Positions 52,031-63,684 of a DNA stretch of 64,000 nt are shown here, in pieces. Location of the stretch: the NCBI RefSeq assembly GCF_900497805.2, contig NW_020954630.1:7310375-7374374 (forward strand), written 5' to 3'. Below the pieces are notes generated by a model that saw only the letters and a program-made list of their open reading frames with translations, was not told the origin of the DNA and ran no database searches. How positions within the stretch are numbered: position 1 is the stretch's first letter; every line of letters begins with the position of its first letter. The DNA comes from Vombatus ursinus. Its lineage: Eukaryota > Chordata > Mammalia > Diprotodontia > Vombatidae. A program made the position numbers and the translations under genes.

Positions 52031-52640
52031 AATTTATGCTTAAAACCATATTGATTTTCTCATTCTGTGGATTCCTTTAGTACTTACTTTTGAACTGCGT
52101 AATTTGGCACTTGATCATCTATTGTCTTCTATTATCCTTGGATTAAGTTAACTACATTAATTTAACTGTTGTTACTCTAAATGGCAGATCCCTTATACAG
52201 TTACCAGTGGGTTGATATACTACTGGAGAAACCCCAACTCAATTCGTGCCCATCCAGTGCTAATTAGTAGGAGCTGGATGAAGTTGACTAGGCCAGTTCA
52301 TAATCCTTTCTTCCAAGGCCCCAGGACCACCCTGGGTAAGATTCTACCAGGATATCTTAGCCCAGCAGTGGTAGGCTTTGGCCCTTTGAGACTCCCATGG
52401 TGTAAAATGGCCTGTCATACCACTTTGATGAGCAGAGGATCACCAACTTCAATGTTTCTGGTAAGATGGATAAACACCACACCTTATATGCCTTGTCACT
52501 GCCAGACCCTAGGGATAATTGGGCCTTATCATCTGCCCTGACTTTGGGCCCTGCAAATCCCTGGCCATTGCCATCTGCCCTATACTATACCATAAGATTC
52601 CCGAGGTTTGACATTCAGCCTGCTGGTATACCCTTCGGAC
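52031..52640. other. Unassigned; long forward frames without a domain
   Basis: Forward frames of 105-109 codons overlap here in different phases. Neither shows a known family and both lie beside an L2 end, so I do not call a gene. Confidence 0.4.
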
Positions 52641-52644
52641 CATC

Positions 52645-52805
52645 GGAATTCTCTGTCTGTCCTACTGCTGAACTTGCCTATATATGTTGTCTTCTCCAAT
52701 TAGAATGTGATCTCTTGATCACAAAGTGTGTCTGGCATTTCTTTTTGTATTCCCAGTACTTAGCAACGCTTGACACATATTAAGTTCTTAACAACTTCTG
52801 TTCTA
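52645..52805 (+). mobile_element. L2 LINE 3' terminus
   Basis: 'ccaattagaatgtgatctct', 'ttgtattcccagtacttagc', 'aacgcttgacacatattaag', 'ttcttaacaacttctg'. Confidence 0.75.
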
Positions 52806-53937
52806 AGCTGTTTATTCTACTTCTAGTTTAATCTTTTGCTTCATTTCTTGTCGATATTCATATAGTTATTTTGGAAAATAAATTTTTTTCCTCTGAGTAT
52901 CTGCTTGTAGTTGTTTGGCTATTACTCTCACCTAATTTGGACCTTTTTTGGCATTTGTGAATGTAATGTGTAATGATGGTGGTTTTCTTCTATTTACTGA
53001 TTTTTCCAATCTTAACACCTGAACTGGGACTTAGTTCTAGAGCCATTCTCTATTTCTCTCCTTTTTGATTCCATTCCATTTCATATCATTGTTGACATTT
53101 TTGCTATAAATGTCCTACTTTACTAGATGATCCTTAAGGCCAGTGCCAATTCTAACATTTAGTGATACTCTGATTTAATCAACATCTTCTGGATATGAGT
53201 TATGCTTGCCCAACGCATTCAAAACTTTGTAATTAGGATGTTTCACCATCCTCTTTGGGGACAAATATACATATGAAAAAGTAGAAGACTGGATTTTTCT
53301 AATGCAAGAACATTGAATGGTCTGTGGATATCACCTATTTTTGTCAGATTCTCTGTAAAGAAATAAATTATCAGAAGTCAATATGTTATTATAATAAAAG
53401 CAAGGCATGTCTTAATTGCGTCAGTTAAGTGGGCATGATTTTGGTAGTGCTCATAAATACCATTACATCAATTCAACTGAAACAGACCTGTTGACTTATT
53501 AAATGATGATCTCCCAAAGGAGATGTTGAAATATCTTTTATGGATTAACATATAGAATTAAAATACATGAGTAGTTAAGACCAATATTATACATGCTTTA
53601 ATACTTTAGTAGAGGAAAAATGTTCCTGTCAAATTAATATATGTTGGAATCTATTAATCTTGGGTTTAAAGACAGAAGATTGAAGTTGTTTGTATTTTTA
53701 TTTGTTTCATGGGTTGCCATGGTCAAATGAGCTCATCACCAAGTGGCCAACCTATTCTTGGTAAATTTCTTTGTACTTAGCTAGGCTGGTCTGTGGACAG
53801 TAGAGAAACCAAGAGAAAGGATCACCCTTCTCTTGGGTCATAGTGTCACCAGGATATAACTTGAAGGTTCAAAACCATTTATTTTGAAAATGGAAGCTGC
53901 AATAATATTTTGATAGCTAGATGGCATAAAATCTTCC
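52806..53937. other. About 1.1 kb mostly unassigned, AT-rich
   Basis: 53115-53170 may be a MIR3 tail ('actagatgatccttaaggcc'). From 53170 to 53720 the sequence is unique-looking and AT-rich with scattered TAAT words. A conserved non-coding element is possible. No genes seen. Confidence 0.35.
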
Positions 53938-54058
53938 CTCTTTCTCACCCCCCTCTCTCTTTCTTTCCTTCGTTCGTTCCTTCCTTCCTTCCTTCCTTCC
54001 CTCCTTCCTTCCTCCCTTTCTCCCTCTCTCCCTCCCTCCCTTCCTTCCTCCTTTTATT
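53938..54058. repeat. (CCTT)n / (CCCT)n pyrimidine tract
   Basis: About 120 bases of almost pure C/T with TTCC and TCCC units. Confidence 0.95.
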
Positions 54059-54625
54059 CCTCACTTATATATAATTCATTCAAAAAATAATATTGTCACC
54101 TTTACCCTAATTTTTTTTTCTAAGACTATCGTGTGTGAACTGTAAATAAACAGACTATATCACCCACAGGAAAGATAGTAAACTAACTCAGATAAAAAAT
54201 CAGACAGATTATTTCTACCCTCCTTCCCTATTTAATTTTGTTTTTTTCTGCTTAATCAGAATTGAAATGGGTAGCACAGAAAGTCACAAGTAATAATGAT
54301 GAGGTATTAGAGATCCACTATTATTTTTATTATTTCCAATGATATTGTTTTAAAATCATTACTAATATGTAAGTATTTTTCATATAGGTATTTAACATGT
54401 GGCTAATTTTCTTCTTTTGTAGGAAAGCTTACTATATAATTTTCTTATGTATGCATACGCTTACATTAAAATCATGTAACCTGTGACTCAGTATCCTAAG
54501 TTCTGGGCTCACATGAACTAGGTTCAACCTTGCAGACTTCTCAAAAATCATCTCCCTTTGACTCATTTTGCCAATACCCAGAATTTCCTATTAGAACTTC
54601 AGAATATAGATTTTTCTGTGGGATT
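54059..54625. other. Unassigned, AT-rich
   Basis: No recognised repeat or gene. Confidence 0.3.
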
Positions 54626-55641
54626 TGACAGATGTAACCAAAAGGACTCTGGCTGTTATGCAGACACTCAAGCTAACAGTATTAAATACAGGACAGTCTT
54701 TATTTTGCCCTACAGCCAGAATGCAAAAAAAAACCCACAAAGAACTCACAGGTGCCCATAAGCAATGCAGAGAAACACAAAATGCTCAAGTCCATAAGCC
54801 TTGAGACATTCCTTTCTTCTGTACTGAGTCCTGTTTTCCAACCCAGGGACCTTTGCAGGCCTCTCACTTTGCAGTCCTGAGGTTGCTAGGAAAGCACCAC
54901 CTTCCATTCAAACCTGCTCTGTCAAATAACTCATGGTAGTAGAGGGCAAAGGGCTGGTTTTGCTCCCCTATGTTGTAACCCAGTCCCTTTGAGCTCTTCA
55001 GCTTTGGGGCTCCATTATCAGGCCTCGGTCCAGGAACTTTTGTTTTTCCTAGAGAAGACTGGGATTCAGGAACTCTCACCACTTAGTCATGTGATTCCCC
55101 TCTTCACAGCTGTCATCAAGGTTCTCCCATTGCCTCTTCAAACTGGGTCCAGTTGTTCTACCCCTGCTCCTGGGTGTTGCCGTCTCTTGGTCTGGGTAGC
55201 TCTGCTATATGCTCTCCATGGCTGTCCTTTCTGAGGCTGGTATGAGAGTGGGGGTAAGAATGTGTCCTATGGAAGGGGGAAGGTTTTGGTCCCTCAGGGA
55301 TCCAGACCTCCCCTCTCAGTTCAGGCTCTCTCTGATTTGGCTCCTCTTAGTGCTCAGCTGTGCACTTTCCCCCAAATCTCAGCTCCTTTTCTTTTTATAA
55401 ATGGATGGTTCACATCTACACCATTTTGAGTCAATTAGAGCTCCTATGGGGCAATTTTATCATTCCACGGAATGTTCAACCTATCAAGACGATACAAACA
55501 AAGTTCTCCACCAATTAATCCATGTGGCTCTGACTTAATCATTGCTTGGGGATGGATCTACTGCTCTATGACACACAACCAGAATCCTCCTCACACAGTC
55601 CTCAAAGAGCTGACCAGATTCTCCTTATCAACATTTTGACA
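54626..55641 (-). mobile_element. Possible solo LTR-like fossil, about 1 kb
   Basis: On the minus strand the block starts TGTCAAAATG at about 55641 and ends CATCTGTCA at about 54626, a TG...CA frame. It contains a TATAAA word near 55398 and AATAAA near 54698, close to the far end, followed by a short terminal segment. That arrangement resembles an old endogenous retrovirus LTR. No target-site duplication or internal retroviral region was found. The long TATA-to-AATAAA distance is unusual, so the family is unassigned. Confidence 0.3.
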
Positions 55642-56615
55642 TTTTAATGTATAAATGAATAGGTTTCAATTTAACTATTTAGTTCAATAAGTGTTTATAG
55701 AGTTACATGCACTGTTAAGTTCTCTACATACCAATTTTCTTTAGGGTTCAAAGAAAGGGGTCTGGAATCATTAAAGATTGGGAAATGTAGGTCTTCCAAC
55801 CTTTAATAGTCTTCTATGTTTTTAATTATTCAAAAATTAAGCACTTAAAACTATTTATAAATGACATTCATGAAAACACTGTGGATCTGAGGATAGTCAG
55901 GAAATTCTTAGCTAAGACTTCTGAAGTTGTCTTGACTCCTGGCATTGTGTTGGCTCTGTGTATTTTTTTTTTAAAGCTGTGAGTTACACAGTATCAGTCT
56001 GAACTTGGGAATTTCCTGGCTTTTGCCATTAAACTCTTTACAGTATTTGAACAAAGGGTGTGTGTGGGTTGGGGGAGGTAGTAGGGAAGGGGGGGACATT
56101 GTTTGTGTAGCATAGGATAAGGGACTAGGAGAGGCTGGTGAAAAAATTGGGCCTGAATGTTGGACCTGTGTGACCATTTTATATTAAACAACAACAATGC
56201 TGCCCCTTTTTAAGAGGATAAGAAAAAAATCAGACCAGTTACAGACTCTAGTTTAAGACATGAGCTCAGGTACTTCCTGTTAATTAGGAATCCTTCTTTC
56301 GCTGCCTGTTATCCACAAACCACAGGGTTGTAGCACATTGTGGAGTCCTGTCTGACCTAGCCTTAAAATTGAACAAGAATTCTGGCCAGAGAAGGGGCAG
56401 CTAACAAGAGTTACAGACTCCTTCATAGACTGACTGAACTTGAGAAATGGAAAGGACCTCTGCCTGTCTACAGAGCCATCCAGACGATTCTGCCATTCAC
56501 TCAGACATAAACTCGCCTACTTCATGGTTCAATCTTTAGGAGCTGATTAGGAGCTCAAGGTCCATAGCAGGGATAGCTAGGAAAGGGAATGCTCTGCTTT
56601 TTCTTTCTTTTCTGA
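55642..56615. other. Mostly unassigned; L2 and MIR3 scraps
   Basis: 55665-55735 has a reversed L2-like terminus ('ttagttcaataagtgtttat'). 56435-56510 has a reversed MIR3-like patch ('gagaaatggaaaggacctct'). 56195-56400 is unique-looking. No gene evidence. Confidence 0.4.
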
Positions 56616-56619
56616 TTAC

Positions 56620-57190
56620 ATTGTCATGGATGATGATAATAATGATAACACCAATAATAAAATTTATTTAGTGCTTTAAGATTTGCGAAGTGCTCTCTAT
56701 ATATTATCTTATCTGATGCTCACAACAATCCTGTGAGGTGGGTGCTATCATTATCCTCATTTTACAGAGGAGGATCCTGAGAATGAGAAAGGGTTAAGTG
56801 ACTTGTCCATGGACACAGAACTAGTAAGGATCTGAAATAGGATTTGAACCCAGGTCATCTAGACTCTTAGGGCAGCTAGGTGGTGCAGTGGATAGAATAG
56901 AGAGAGTGCTGGGCTTGGAATCAGGAAGACTCATCTTCCTGAGTTCAAATCAGGTCTCAGATACTTACTGGCTGTGTGACTCAGCAAGTCATTTAACCCT
57001 GTTTGCCTCAGTTTCTTCATCCATAAAATGAACCTGAGAAGGGAGTAGCAAACTACTTTGGTAACTTTGCTAAGAAAACCCCAAATGGGGTCACAAAGAG
57101 TCAGACATGACTGAAATGACTCAGTAATAAATTAAAAATCATCCTGGCTCCAAGTACAGTGCTCGATCCACTACACTATACTTCCTCTCA
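56620..57190 (-). repeat. MIR SINE, reverse, split by a Mar-1 SINE
   Basis: Left: 'gatgataataatgataacac', 'tgctcacaacaatcctgtga', 'tatcctcattttacagagga', 'gttaagtgacttgtccatgg', 'ggatttgaacccaggtcatc'. Right from about 57138: 'catcctggctccaagtacag', 'tgctcgatccactacactat'. The halves join when 56870-57137 is removed. Confidence 0.85.
56870..57137 (+). mobile_element. Mar-1-type SINE, forward, in MIR
   Basis: Head GGGCAGCTAGGTGGTGCAG with a small internal expansion (ATAGAGAGAG), 'gagttcaaatcaggtctcag', 'ggctgtgtgactcagcaagt', core end 'cagtttcttcatccataaaa', Bov-B-like tail 'ccccaaatggggtcacaaag', 'acatgactgaaatgactcag', A-rich end. Flanks GGTCATCTAGACTC and AATCATCCTGGCTC suggest a diverged target-site duplication. 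Confidence 0.9.
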
Positions 57191-57559
57191 ATAAATGGAC
57201 CTATAGGATATTTCACACTTGGCCTGGTGGAATTCTGAAGACAGATTTGTCATTTTGATACCACTCTGAGGCTTCCTATAACATCAGAAGTTCAGGTATT
57301 CTAGGACTCCAGTGGAAAAGTCTAATCGATGCCAAGTTTTCATTATTACTACTCATGAATCTCAATCTTTCCTGATAGAAGATCAATTTTTTTGTTTTCT
57401 TGAAATGAAAAAAAGAACTTTTGCTGGAAGAATTATGCTGGCACTGATGGTATTAAACAAAGGAGAGTTGAGGGTCTTAGAATGGCAGTAGAATGAAGAA
57501 AATGAAGAAAAGGTGTTTGCCTCATGTAGACTGTAGTCCTTTCTCTTCTGAAAGCCAAC
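57191..57559. other. Unassigned spacer
   Basis: No recognised repeat or gene. Confidence 0.3.
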
Positions 57560-57880
57560 TCAATTCAGTGATCATTCCATTCACACGATCATAGATTTAG
57601 AACTACATGAGACTTCAGAGGATTTTTAGTTCAACCTCCTCATTTCACATCGAACCACCAGGTAGCATGGATAGCTACTCCCCGCATCCTGTTTGCAGGA
57701 GGGGAGGAGAGGAATCAGAAACGAAACAATCCAAAGGGATAACTGTACTTCAGAAAGGAAAAGTGAAGTCGAGAGTGGTGGAATAGCTTGCCCAGGGTCA
57801 CACAATAAACAATAGAGCCCAGCGCACCTCTGACTCTAGAAGCCAGTGCTCTTGCCACTGTACCACACTTCTCAGGAGTA
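57560..57880 (-). repeat. MIR3-type SINE, reverse, with an insertion of about 110 bp
   Basis: 'atcatagatttagaactaca', 'gttcaacctcctcatttcac' end the tail. About 110 unassigned bases follow, then 'ggaatagcttgcccagggtc', 'ctgactctagaagccagtgc' complete the SINE. The spacer has no T/A tail, so it may be unrelated sequence or a local rearrangement. Confidence 0.7.
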
Positions 57881-57884
57881 CCTT

Positions 57885-58295
57885 TCTAGTTCAGTAATCA
57901 ATCAATCATTCAACAAGAAATTTATAAGTACGTACTCTGCTGGGCATCAATCTGAGCGCTGGAAATTAAAAAAGATGAAAATAAAACAGTTCCTATTCTC
58001 AAAGAGCTTACATTCTTTTGAGGAAGACAACATGAACCTATGTAACAATTTACAGAATAATTACAAAATAAACATGAGGTGATTTTGAGAGGGCGGGCAA
58101 TAACATTGTGGGGAAAGGCAAAGAAGGTACTACTTGGGTTGAGTCTTGAAGGAAGTAAGAGTTTCAGTAATACAGAGTTGAAGAGGGAGTGCATTCCATT
58201 TATAGGCATCAGCTCTTACAAAGGCATGGAGACAGGAGATGAAGTGTTATGTGTGAGAAACAGCCAAAGGGTCAGTCTGATTAGATTGTAGAGTT
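57885..58295 (-). mobile_element. L2 LINE 3' end, reverse
   Basis: 'aatcaatcattcaacaagaa', 'ctattctcaaagagcttaca', 'ttcttttgaggaagacaaca', 'gggttgagtcttgaaggaag', 'gggagtgcattccatttata', 'aaggcatggagacaggagat'. Confidence 0.85.
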
Positions 58296-59010
58296 TCTTC
58301 TTTTTAAAATTGAATAAGCTTGACATTCAAGTAAGCCGTTAAGTAGTGAGTGTTATGACAGCTGTTGCCCCTTGTTCTCCTAAATTAGGCTTCACAATTG
58401 ACGTTCTGGTCAGACTACTAATCTACTAAATTATTTTTTCTTGTTATGGTATATACTTGAATACTTTGTTTTATCCATTTACCAGGCTTTATTATTATAG
58501 AAGGAAAGCAGTGCAGTGGGGCTTCAAGGCTATTTTCTTATCAACTGAAAGCCTGATTCTCCTAGTAAATAAGTCAATACTTGGGAATGAGTTAGGCCTT
58601 TAGGGAGTGGAATTAACTCTTTTGAAATATCTGGATACCACTTCATACTACTGTTTTAGAGTATCAAGAGCTCCCAAATAATTCTTAAATTTAATTCTAT
58701 TACAATGTCAGTGGCCAAAGCTTTGGAAAAATCTGATTTGCATGTCATAGTTGTGGGTCATAAAGACTTTTCTCTATTTTCAATCTCATGTAAAATAGTT
58801 ATTCCAGCCAAAGAGTTGAAAGTAAGGGAATGCTTTTTGATGCAGTGGCTTGAAATTGATGCCAATCCTTTTGCCAAGTCTTAAAGGAAAAGGCTGATTG
58901 AAGGTAAAGTTCAGTTCAGATTTATGTTTGCAAAATGTTCATGACTATATAATTATGTTTGCAAAGACTTTGATCATGTAAACTCCTCAGTCTGGAATTT
59001 GAAACTCTCT
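58296..59010. promoter_or_regulatory. 700-bp repeat-free stretch, CNE-like
   Basis: No repeat family recognised over about 700 bases. It contains the octamer-type word ATTTGCAT at 58736-58743 and a TCF/LEF-type CTTTGATC near 58968. Conservation cannot be judged from one sequence. Confidence 0.3.
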
Positions 59011-59011
59011 A

Positions 59012-59405
59012 CTCTCTGGCTCCCACCTACCTATTCAATCTTATTTTCTTATTATTCCTCTTCAGCTCTTCCCCATATACAAGGTGCTGTCTACTTCCTC
59101 TGCACTTTCACATAAATGATGCCCCATGTTAGCCCCATGTCAGATACCCTTCCTAAGTCTTGCCTCATAGAATCCTTAGCTTCCCTCAAAGCACAGCTCA
59201 GGTGCCACCTCCCATCCCAGACCCTTCTGCTTCTTCATATTATTAATTCTTTCTTCCTTTTCTATTAATATTGATATACTTTGAATTAACTACTTGTATT
59301 CATGTTGTATGCTGTTTCACGATTACCCTGGCATCCCCAGAGATGAATACAGCACCGTACACATAATAGACACTTAACACATTTTTGTTGAATTGAATTA
59401 ATCAT
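59012..59405 (+). mobile_element. L2 LINE 3' end with terminus
   Basis: 'ccccatgttagccccatgtc', 'ccctcaaagcacagctcagg', 'tgccacctcccatcccagac', 'cagcaccgtacacataatag', 'acacttaacacatttttgtt', 'gaattgaatta'. Confidence 0.8.
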
Positions 59406-60689
59406 TATATTGGTTTGGTCCCGTTGGCAGAGGAGAACCGATCTTAAGGATTCTTTTATCTGGGCCTTCTATTGAAATATGTCTTCATTAAAACTTTGAA
59501 TTTATAATTGGGCTATTAGTTTCATGAATTACTGGACAGGACAGCAATACTGCCTGCCATATAAATGCTTATAGGAGAATCATGGAAGGAAATTACATTA
59601 CATTCTTACAAATATCAAAGAAATATGGAACTTCTTGTGTTGTCCTTGGACCAAGATGCCATGTCATGTAAATATCAAGGACTCCTTTTTTCTGCCTCCC
59701 TAGGACCCCTTTTATTTCTTATACCTTTTTGTTTTTCAGAAAAATCCATGCCTTAAAGAGTCAAGTATTGGATATACAACTGTAGCCCCAAATACATCCA
59801 TTTTAGTATTTATCTTTTGGAATTTTATATTTTAGTCTTTGCTTAGAGACATCAGAATGATTTTTCACTGCTCTGCTTATTGCTGAGAAAGAAAGAATCC
59901 TGCATGTAGAAGTACCACATTATATGGCCAATTACATATCTATTTTACTTTCTAAATTTTGATGGGGAGGAAATTTGAACCCATGATTTTGTCAGTGTAG
60001 GGAACTCCAATCTGTAAACTCTCTCACTCAATGCAGGCCAGTTACTCATTTGTTGGTCAATAAAACAGAAAAAAAATTAAATTTCACTTAATCAGATTGC
60101 TTAGGGAATGGAATGTTCTGGTTAATTATATTAACATGATAGAGCAAATAACTCTCAGTGTAGAGTGGGGTCTTGTAGGGAGGGGAGAAGGGAAGGAAAG
60201 ATTTCTCAATTGGTCTGGAAGAAAGAGACTGAACACCTTTTGACTGGATGATGGCTTGGTGACTCTTTCTCTAAATAATATTAATGTGAATCATGAACTC
60301 TTGGAAAGTTCTGTTGCTGACTCAAAGCCAAGTTAACAAGTGATATTATTCTCCGTGCAGGACTCAACTTGATCTGGAATCTTGGGTATTACTCTGATGG
60401 TACCAAGCCAGGAGTTTTATTTGTTTTTGTTTTTGGGTACAGATCTTAACCCTGCAAAATTGTGATATGCAAACATTGTAATATAGGTGCCATATTTTAG
60501 AAGTTTCCATTAGAAAGGCTGGAAAAATACAGCCTAAAGTCACACATTGCTTAGTGTCTTTTCAACACTTTACCCGAGGCCTTGCCTGTGCATTTCAGGG
60601 TACGCTTTGAACCCAGTGCCCTTCCCGTTCGAATGTTTGTTCCTTTGTTTCTTTCTGTTCCCCAGTGACAAAGTATGGAAACCTTCAAG
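59406..60689. other. About 1.3 kb repeat-poor, with clustered factor-like motifs at 60.1-60.4 kb
   Basis: No recognised repeat. Between 60105 and 60324 lie GGAATGGAATG (two TEAD-type cores), the perfect inverted repeat GTTAATTATATTAAC at 60121-60135, and TGCTGACTCA at 60315-60324 (MAF/AP-1 type). No gene evidence. Confidence 0.3.
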
Positions 60690-60872
60690 TGCCTCATCAA
60701 ACCATAAAAGTTCAGAGCTAGAAGGTACTTCAGAGATCATCTAGTCCAATACTCTCATTTTACAGATAATGAAACTGAGGCCCAGAGAGGTTGGCTCATT
60801 TGTTCAGGATTACCTAGCTCATTAGTAGCAAAACTGTTACTAGAATCCTTGTCTCCTAACTTTAAGTCTATA
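60690..60872 (-). repeat. MIR3-type SINE, reverse
   Basis: 'gttcagagctagaaggtact', 'tcagagatcatctagtccaa', 'tttacagataatgaaactga', 'ggcccagagaggttggctca', 'gattacctagctcattagta'. Confidence 0.9.
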
Positions 60873-60944
60873 GTTGTTTACATTGTTCATGGCCCCAGAT
60901 AGGACATATGAATTTTGGAAATTGTAACAAGTATAAATTTTTGT

Positions 60945-61030
60945 TTGTTTGTTCATTCTTTCATTCATTTAACATTCACTGATCAATGCTATATTAAGCA
61001 CTACAGAGACTGAAAGGGCAGGCCTCAGTA
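60945..61030 (-). mobile_element. L2 LINE 3' terminus, reverse
   Basis: 'gttcattctttcattcattt', 'aacattcactgatcaatgct', 'atattaagcactacagagac'. Confidence 0.6.
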
Positions 61031-62280
61031 AAATTGTGAAGCTGGCAAAGTTTGTTTTGGGCATCTTCCATCTCTTTCTGTACTCTTCTCTCTCCTTTTG
61101 GCAGCTGCCTTCTTCTCAACTCCCCCGGCCCCATCCTGCCACATACTTGGTGCTTTCATACTACTTGATGCTTGTCCAGAGCCCCCCACGAGGGGGCTAT
61201 CCTTCCCTCTCTCCTACATCAAACTTTACCTTTCTTTAGTCTCATGTTTCTGCTAGGTGATGGTTTGCTAATCTCTTGATACATTAATTCGTTCTGCAGC
61301 CTGATGTGTTACCCTTCCAAGGGGCGTTTGTACTTCACCCGGGATAAAGTTTTAACTCAAAGGATTGAATCTCAGATAATATAATTTCAGACATTGAGGC
61401 AGTCTGGGGAAGAGATTCTTGTCTAGGAGAGTTTTCCATTGGTGCCCTCCAAGTTACAATTAAGCAGGTGACTGCTTTCTTTACCTGGACATAAGGCCAG
61501 TCTTACTCAGTGCTAAATATCCTGAATATCAATCTTCTAGTCTACTAGGAACCTTCAGAAACCTAGATTAAGAAACCCAGTTGATTATTACAGTGTGGGT
61601 GAATGTTTGGGACTGATACTGATAATAAGAATGTTGTGAAAAACTTCCTTTCCTTTTTGAGCCTTTTATCTGGAAAAGTCTCCTTCCTTAAGGAAAAGAT
61701 CTTCTTCTATTTACTCCACTCCTCCCTCACTTACCCTCCCTCTTTTGTTTCGCTGGACGATGTCCTGTGTTTGTGCCCTTGTCTGCCAGTAATTGCTTAA
61801 CTGGTCTAATGACTTCTCTTTCCACAACTGTGGCCGATCTGGGAAGGTGATGATTAAAGTTTCTGAGGCTCCTGTTGGGGAAGGTGACTTCATTTGACCT
61901 TAACAGTATCATATCCCCTGGAGGACACAGTGAATTTAAAGCGTTCGTCAATTGATCTGTTCCTTTTGCAATTGAGGCTGCTTTGTGCTCAGAGGTTACC
62001 CTTGATCAAAGATATTCTTGGGGAGGAATTTTCCAGAGTTACTGGTAACATGCACCAACCAGGTAACCATGGGCTTATAACCTAATGGGTTTAAATGCTT
62101 TTTCTCTTTTTTGTGCATACAGCTTTCCCAGGCACCATTACTCCCAGTATTGTTCACCTTAGGCTATCATCACCCTGAAGACCTGAGTGCTTCTTTAGAC
62201 AGGAAACAGATGCTTAACAAATTTTTTGATGATGATGTTGAAGAGCAGTAACAATGGGACATTTTACTATGTTCAATCCA
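61031..62280. promoter_or_regulatory. 1.2 kb repeat-free block, CNE-like at 61.8-62.1 kb
   Basis: No repeat family recognised. 61840-62070 has even composition and words such as TGACCTTAAC (nuclear-receptor half-site type) and CTTGATCAAAG (TCF/LEF type, 62001-62011). A hairpin AGCCCCC...GGGGGCT lies near 61180-61199. Short frames lack domains. Function is unproven. Confidence 0.3.
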
Positions 62281-63364
62281 AATGTTACTATTACCAAAAA
62301 AAAAGTGCAAATGAAAAAACAAACTGGGTATTGGATTAAAATTTATTTTCTCTGTAATCTGCTAAGGTAAGAGAGTAGTATTGAACAATATAAACTTCTT
62401 GAAAGAAGGAGCTGCTTTACTTTTGTTTTTATCTTTAGTGGGAGCAGGACTGGATGGGTTTCTGTCAGGGTTGGGGAGGGGATGAGGTGTAAAGGGAAGA
62501 AGCCTGAGCAGAATCTGGCCCCTAAGCTTCTGTGGCAGGGTCTGGAGGAATACTTCCTGAGAGGAATGAGATATAGAAAGGAGAGATGGGAAGACCCTCA
62601 AAAGAAACTTGGCTTATTTCACTTTTACTAAGGGCCTATCTTGGCTACCCCACTGAGAAGGTGAGGTAGTGATGGAGATGGTTCTGATTTGGAAGGTTTC
62701 TCACTATGTGCATGTGAGTGTGTTCTACATCCTCATTATCAGGAAGAAGTGGTATGCACCCAAAGCCAGTCCACAGAAGTGGAGATCCTAGAGGAACTGT
62801 AACTAGCCATGTTGGCCCTTGAAGACATGAGCCACAGAATGTGCCTGGGGTAAGTAGGAGGGAAAAAAGTACCCTCCAATCAGTGTTTTAAGATAAAGTC
62901 AGTTGGGGGCAAACATATCTCAGGGAGAGGCCCTGAATGCAAGGCCCTATGGGGGCCTTGATACAGAGGAATCCAGATACTGAAGCTGTTGTTGAAGAGG
63001 CCAGGTAGGTCCAGACCAGAAAGAAGCTTACCTGGGGTAAGCTTAATGGCAGAATCACAATCTAAGTTCACAATTTTGACAAATCATCCCAAATAAGGGG
63101 CTAAACTCAGTTTTTTCTGTCTGCTGAAGAAGTACAAGTTATCAGTTTTGGTGCCTTGGGGTACAGACCCTGTCTTCTTGCCTTGTAGAGCAGGGAGGTG
63201 CAAAAGAATTAGGAGTGATGGCTTCTGCCCTCAGGTATGTAGTTATCTGGTTTTGGAGACAGAACATGTACATTGTGACACAGCTGAATAACACATTCAC
63301 AGAACAATAAAAACAAGTTAATGTGGCATCCTTATTACTGTAAGTGCTAAGAATCTAAGTGCAT
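62281..63364. other. Unassigned spacer
   Basis: About 1.1 kb without a recognised repeat family or gene. Two short A runs are present near 62297 and 62310. Confidence 0.3.
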
Positions 63365-63505
63365 AGCTATATATAAGTATACACACATACACATATATAC
63401 ACATACATACATGTGTGTGTATATACACATACATATATACATGCATATATATGTGTATGTGTGTATATCTATGCATATCTATGTATCTATATCTATATCT
63501 TTAAA
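63365..63505. repeat. (CA/TA)n-rich microsatellite region
   Basis: Alternating CACATA, TGTGTA and TATATC units over about 140 bases, largely alternating purine-pyrimidine. Confidence 0.95.
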
Positions 63506-63684
63506 GTTTACAAACAACTTTCTTCCTCCTTGAATTGCTGTGGGGCATCTGAAAATGATGAAACTAAGGGCAATTCTTCTAATTTTCTTCACAGAAAATG
63601 CCCTACCCTACAGAGAACACTTTGTTCTTCAGGGCTCCCAAGCATAAAATTTAGAGTGTGTCATGGGATAAAACAGAATAACTT

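Noticed and set aside
52212-52783. Pair of overlapping 105-109 codon frames
   Set aside because: They overlap in different phases, have no known domain, and end in an L2 terminus.
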